Assembly: GCA_030629295.1 (NCBI GenBank)
Contig: DAOVPH010000054.1
Coordinates: forward strand, 1 to 9,445
Direction of reading: 5' to 3'
Length of the DNA stretch: 9,445 nt
Source: Candidatus Latescibacterota bacterium
GTDB lineage: Bacteria; Latescibacterota; MVCY01
A model generated the notes under the pieces. That model saw only the letters and a list, made by a program, of their open reading frames with translations, searched no databases and had not been told where the DNA came from. Positions 6,657 to 9,445 of the stretch are shown here, in pieces (positions within the stretch are counted from its first letter, which is position 1; each line of letters opens with the position of its first letter). The position numbers were made by a program, and so were the translations under genes.

Positions 6657-6707
6657 GCAATGACAAGTTACTGTGTTGTCATTTAGTTACCGCTACACTA
6701 GTGTAGC
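6657..6707. repeat. Degenerate direct repeat, copy 1, with two hairpins
   Basis: This block aligns without gaps to 6811-6861 at an offset of 154 nt: 24 of 30 identical in the first 30 bases, then about 11 of 21. It contains the perfect 8-bp stem AATGACAA (6659-6666) / TTGTCATT (6676-6683) with a 9-nt loop. It also contains the perfect 16-nt palindrome GCTACACTAGTGTAGC (6692-6707). It lies in the leader of the M1-barrel gene, about 60 nt before its start codon. Confidence 0.55.
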
Positions 6708-6735
6708 ATTTCAAAAATAACATTGCAAATCATCC

Positions 6736-6819
6736 TGTCATTGCGAGGAGCGGCGCGACGAAGCAATCCCACTGAATTCCAGCTACTTAGAGATTGCTTC
6801 GCTATCGCTCGCAATGACA
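6736..6819. repeat. Interspersed palindromic repeat of the TGTCATTGCGAG family
   Basis: An 84-nt non-coding palindrome begins TGTCATTGCGAG (6736-6747) and ends CTCGCAATGACA (6808-6819), a perfect 12-bp terminal inverted repeat. An inner pair, GAAGCAATC (6760-6768) and GATTGCTTC (6792-6800), is also perfect. The arms are separated by a short unpaired centre. This is a well-known dispersed repeat seen in many unrelated bacterial genomes (recognised from memory). It carries no gene and probably moved by a transposase acting in trans. Confidence 0.75.
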
Positions 6820-6861
6820 AGTTATTGTAACATTATTTAGGAATCGTTCCACTAGGAACCC
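6811..6861. repeat. Degenerate direct repeat, copy 2, with hairpin
   Basis: This second copy of the 6657-6707 block starts inside the right arm of the palindromic element (GCAATGACAAGTTA) and continues to the hairpin GTTCC-ACTA-GGAAC (6846-6859). The hairpin sits at the place matching the 16-nt palindrome of copy 1. Both arms differ from copy 1, yet pairing is kept. Confidence 0.5.
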
Positions 6862-6874
6862 TGGGCCCGGGGTT
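6857..6874. other. GC-rich palindrome downstream of the LolB-like gene
   Basis: AACCCTGGGCCCGGGGTT is a near-perfect 18-nt palindrome with a single T/G pair. It lies 18 nt beyond the stop codon of the lipoprotein gene in its direction of transcription and is followed by the GTTCC/GGAAC hairpin. There is no run of T's, so it fits a weak or factor-dependent transcription end, or an mRNA-stabilising structure, better than an intrinsic terminator. Confidence 0.35.
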
Positions 6875-6892
6875 AAGTCTCCTGCTCAAAGT

Positions 6893-7687
6893 TTAGATTG
6901 ACACCCGCTGGGTGTCTGCCGGCACCTTGAGTTTAAACTTCTCCTCCCCTATTTTCAAATTGATTTTCTGGCGGATAAACTTCACCTTGATCTGGAATCC
7001 ATCGGAGAAAAACTCTGCCTGCCGGGGCAAATTGATCCCGCTTATTTTCACATAGTTTTTGAATATCGCCCTTCTCCGTAGTTTGCCCCCTGTGTCGAAT
7101 ACTTCCTTTTGCACTATTCGAAGGGTTCTTCCATCCACCCAATACTTCTCCCTACAGTCACTCTTTTGAAAAAAGAGTATATATTTATCATCTCTTCTCT
7201 GAAAGCTCAGTAAATCCTGAGAATTAAGCTGGTGCGATCCAAATGTCTCAAGTATTATATCAAGGAGACCATCGATTCCAATGGCCTGTGCTAAGGGATC
7301 TGTCCTAATATCACCGCTGAGCAGTAGTTTACTCTTAGGCAAAAAGACATCTAACTGACTGCCTTTCTGAACGAAGGCAAGTATATTCGTCCCCAAACCT
7401 GCATATACCTCCACCCTCATCTGGGCTGGGGACTTAAATAAAATGCCGGCCAAGAGTCTCTGGTGAATCGGGTGGGTTGTTGCTGATCGAGAACTCCACA
7501 GCTTAATATTTGCTTCCCCCCAAAAAGACTTAAGGGCAGAGCGGTTCTTTTCTAAAACATTGATTATCTCGGAGGCGGAGACTTCCCTTACTGGAACTCT
7601 CATCAGCTTTGCCCAGTGGCTGCATCCACTGGAGCTCAGAAGAGCAAAGAAAAGTAGAAAAACTAATATAATTGCCTTCTGTTTCAT
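6893..7687 (-). CDS. LolB/DUF4292-like outer-membrane lipoprotein
   Basis: A 264-residue lipoprotein. Its signal peptide (residues 5-20) ends in SSGC with the acylated cysteine at 22. Ser follows at +2, which in E. coli-type sorting sends the protein to the outer membrane. The mature part has the outline of the LolA/LolB fold as found in DUF4292 proteins: an N-terminal helix (about 39-53), paired strands with WGEANIKLWS (56-65), FKSPAQMRVEVYAGLGTNILAFV (84-106), a strand-loop-strand KGSQLDVFLPKSKLLLSGD (108-126), and a closing FKLKVPADTQRV. Such proteins either receive lipoproteins from LolA or bind lipid at the outer membrane. Which applies here cannot be told from sequence. It starts 17 nt after the TPR gene. 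The AAGGA that serves it overlaps the TPR stop codon, with long spacing (13 nt). LolB-like genes next to TPR lipoprotein genes are a familiar arrangement in several diderm phyla (from memory). Confidence 0.72.
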   Translation of the reverse strand: MKQKAIILVFLLFFALLSSSGCSHWAKLMRVPVREVSASEIINVLEKNRSALKSFWGEANIKLWSSRSATTHPIHQRLLAGILFKSPAQMRVEVYAGLGTNILAFVQKGSQLDVFLPKSKLLLSGDIRTDPLAQAIGIDGLLDIILETFGSHQLNSQDLLSFQRRDDKYILFFQKSDCREKYWVDGRTLRIVQKEVFDTGGKLRRRAIFKNYVKISGINLPRQAEFFSDGFQIKVKFIRQKINLKIGEEKFKLKVPADTQRVSI

Positions 7688-7704
7688 CGTTGTTCACATA
7701 TCCT

Positions 7705-9393
7705 TTAGGGCTTTACCTCTGTCTCTATCTTCTCCAGCTTTCTTTTGACTTCCTGGTTCTCCTGATCAAGCTGGAGAGATTTTTCCCAATAGAGTTTAGC
7801 TTCTTGATGTTTGCCGAGCGCAAAACATATTTCTGCCAGGTGGTCGAGAATAATGGCGCTGTTTTTCTCAAGCTTAGTGGCTTTAATTATAAGTTCTTCG
7901 GCCTGGCGCAGTTTTCCCAAACGGTAGTAAACCCATCCTAAACTGTCAAGGAAATTGCCGTTGTCTGGCTGTTGAGCCACTGCCTTCTTAAGCAATCGCA
8001 GGGATTCCTCCAGGTTTATCCCTTCATCAGCAAAGATGTAGCCCAGGTAGTTAAGGGCTAAGGAATGGTTCGGGTCAATTGCCAAAAGCGTTTCAAATTC
8101 CTTCACCGCCTCCTGGAACAGGCCGGCCTGTTCCAGGCAACTGGCTAATCTAAAGAGGAAGTCAGTATTTTGAGGATCAAGGTCAATTGCCTGGCGGAAA
8201 GCTGTAATGGCTTCAGTCCAAATTCCTATCTTCTCTAAGGATATCCCCATCAGGTAAAATATCTGAGCATTCTCAGGCATATCCGTCGCCGCCTTCAGTA
8301 ATACCTCACTGGCCTTGGGGAAGTTTTGTGCCTGGATGAAGGCGTAACCTGCACCTATCCAGCCATAATTACCTAAAGTGGCTGCTTTCTGGAACATCTC
8401 CCCGGCAAGGGCAAACTCCTCCATCTCTACAAAGGCCTTACCCACATAGTAGTAGAAATCCGGATTGTTGACCCGACTGTGGCGAATTTCTTTGACCAAT
8501 TCGTCAAATTTTTGTTGATCTCCCATCTGGTTGTAGCTTAACAGCAGATCCCGTAATATTCCTTTCTCGTCTGGAAAAAGTCTGCGAATCTCTTCAAATT
8601 GAGAGACAGCCTCCTGGTATCTGCCAACCGATAGATACATCTGTCCTAATCTTCGCTTCAGTGACTTGCTGCGGGGAACCAGTCTGAGCCCATTTTGGTA
8701 AGCTCGGATTGCCTGTCTGTTTTTGCCTTCTCTCTCAAAGGACATTCCCAATCCCAACCAGGCATTCTCAGAATCGGGGATTTTTGCCAGGATTTGACGA
8801 TAATAAGCCCGGGCTATCTCTCTTTTGTCCAATCCCGCATAGATTCGAGCCAAGCCGAACTGAACCTCAGGAAGGCCCCGGTTGTGTCTGATCTCTTTTT
8901 TGAGTAACTTTATGGCTTTACGGGGATTATCCTGTTTTAGATAGATGTCTGCCAGGCTATAGATCGCCTGCAGGTCGCTGGGGGTTAACTTAACCACTAC
9001 CTCCAATTCTTTAGCCGCCTCTTTCAAATTCTCCTGCAATTGGAAGAGCAGAGAGAGTAATCGGTGGGGCTCTGCCCAGTCGGGGTCAAGCTGGATAGCC
9101 CGCTGGGCAAAGTGCATAGTTTTCTGTCTATCACCCAAAGCAAAGTAGCCATTGGCCAGTTCCTGGCAGATAGCTGCTGAGCGAGGATCGTATGCCAGTG
9201 CTCTTTCCAACTCAGCCACTGTTCCCTGGTAATCTCTCTGCAGTTCCAGGATTTTCGCTGAGATGAAATGGTCCATCGCCTCCGGATCTGGCTGATGAAC
9301 TGCAGAGGGAGCACGCCCCACCAAAACAGGGAAGAAACAGCCGCTGGTGAAAAGGGCAAGGCAAAAAAGAAATATGGCTTTTTTGAGAATCAC
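7705..9393 (-). CDS. TPR-repeat lipoprotein
   Basis: A 562-residue protein made of about 15 tetratricopeptide repeats behind a lipoprotein signal. The hydrophobic stretch (residues 4-16) ends in TSGC with the acylated cysteine at 19. Repeats run from about 41 to 546 with the usual G/A-Y-F-x-x-A...P spacing. Residues 446-490 carry LNYLGYIFADEG and FLDSLGWVYYRLGK, the strongly conserved pair typical of large bacterial TPR lipoproteins. TPR arrays bind other proteins, so it is probably an envelope scaffold; no enzyme domain is seen. The start codon is GTG with AGGAG 5 nt upstream. An ATG overlapping it by one base-shift (9395-9393) runs straight into TGA and is not used. It is the first gene of the visible minus-strand series. 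Its promoter must lie near or beyond the right edge, because the remaining 52 nt are mostly a hairpin. Confidence 0.88.
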   Translation of the reverse strand: MILKKAIFLFCLALFTSGCFFPVLVGRAPSAVHQPDPEAMDHFISAKILELQRDYQGTVAELERALAYDPRSAAICQELANGYFALGDRQKTMHFAQRAIQLDPDWAEPHRLLSLLFQLQENLKEAAKELEVVVKLTPSDLQAIYSLADIYLKQDNPRKAIKLLKKEIRHNRGLPEVQFGLARIYAGLDKREIARAYYRQILAKIPDSENAWLGLGMSFEREGKNRQAIRAYQNGLRLVPRSKSLKRRLGQMYLSVGRYQEAVSQFEEIRRLFPDEKGILRDLLLSYNQMGDQQKFDELVKEIRHSRVNNPDFYYYVGKAFVEMEEFALAGEMFQKAATLGNYGWIGAGYAFIQAQNFPKASEVLLKAATDMPENAQIFYLMGISLEKIGIWTEAITAFRQAIDLDPQNTDFLFRLASCLEQAGLFQEAVKEFETLLAIDPNHSLALNYLGYIFADEGINLEESLRLLKKAVAQQPDNGNFLDSLGWVYYRLGKLRQAEELIIKATKLEKNSAIILDHLAEICFALGKHQEAKLYWEKSLQLDQENQEVKRKLEKIETEVKP

Positions 9394-9398
9394 ATTTT

Positions 9399-9403
9399 CT
9401 CCT
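9399..9403 (-). promoter_or_regulatory. Ribosome binding site fixing the GTG start of the TPR gene
   Basis: AGGAG on the reverse strand sits 5 nt before the GTG at 9393. It supports this non-ATG start, which is needed to include the lipoprotein signal peptide. No later in-frame start keeps that signal. Confidence 0.65.
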
Positions 9404-9409
9404 AGAATT

Positions 9410-9442
9410 CAGTAGGGACAGAACATTGTTCTGTCCCTACTG
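9410..9442. repeat. Perfect 15-bp hairpin repeat (GTAGGGACAGAAC family)
   Basis: Arms 9410-9424 (CAGTAGGGACAGAAC) and 9428-9442 are perfect reverse complements around the 3-nt centre ATT. It resembles the short GTAGGG...CCCTAC palindromes scattered through intergenic DNA of many uncultured bacteria (from memory). In the TPR transcript it would fold only 6 nt upstream of the ribosome binding site. It could equally be the end of an unseen upstream gene's transcript. Confidence 0.65.
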
Positions 9443-9445
9443 CTC

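Noticed and set aside
6811..6861. Direct repeats 6657/6811 as a CRISPR-like pair
   Set aside because: Only two diverged copies 154 nt apart, with no regular spacers or cas genes. The structure fits duplicated or mobile non-coding elements instead.
6846..6874. Possible intrinsic terminator after the LolB-like gene
   Set aside because: The hairpins are real but no T tract follows in the direction of transcription. Recorded as structures only.
1..9445. tRNA, rRNA or riboswitch genes
   Set aside because: No cloverleaf-like or conserved RNA core sequences were recognised on either strand by eye. A covariance-model scan would be the decisive test.

Overview
The window carries six protein-coding genes and several non-coding palindromic or low-complexity repeats. 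It looks like a chromosomal stretch of a diderm (outer-membrane) bacterium. The evidence for that is an Lnt-type lipoprotein N-acyltransferase, two lipoproteins with clear lipoboxes, a protein ending in an apparent outer-membrane beta-barrel with a C-terminal Phe, and a periplasmic C-terminal processing protease. The mixture of unrelated palindromic repeats in the gaps, and the overall gene style, recall uncultured candidate phyla of the FCB/WOR-3/Zixibacteria kind. That placement is an impression from memory, not a demonstrated assignment.

Layout: (a) 1-357, minus, is the first 119 codons of lnt, cut by the window edge. (b) 358-831 is a divergent intergenic region with a sigma70-like promoter for each side and an interspersed inverted repeat between them. 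(c) 832-2046, plus, is a geranylgeranyl-reductase-family flavoprotein, the only plus-strand gene. (d) 2047-2172 is a convergent gap filled by a G-rich polypurine tandem repeat. (e) 2173-9393, minus, holds four genes read right to left: a TPR lipoprotein (9393-7705), a LolB/DUF4292-like lipoprotein (7687-6893), an M1-family metallopeptidase with a C-terminal beta-barrel (6600-3820), and a CtpA/Prc-type S41 protease (3729-2173). The first two are separated by only 17 nt and are surely co-transcribed. The last two are separated by 90 nt. A 292-nt gap full of palindromes sits between the two pairs. A 15-bp perfect hairpin lies just upstream of the TPR gene at the right edge.

How the genes may work together: most belong to the cell envelope. 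Lnt finishes lipoprotein acylation, and the LolB-like and TPR proteins are themselves lipoproteins probably at the outer membrane. The M1-barrel protein would hold a zinc aminopeptidase at the outer membrane, and the Ctp protease cuts C-terminal tails in the periplasm. The reductase acts on isoprenoid chains (lipids or quinones) and shows no obvious link beyond membranes.

The most unusual item is the 926-residue M1 peptidase. It has a complete HExxH-x18-E active site, followed after about residue 600 by roughly 16 candidate beta-strands resembling an Omp85-type barrel with no POTRA domain. No CRISPR array, tRNA, rRNA, transposase or phage gene was seen.
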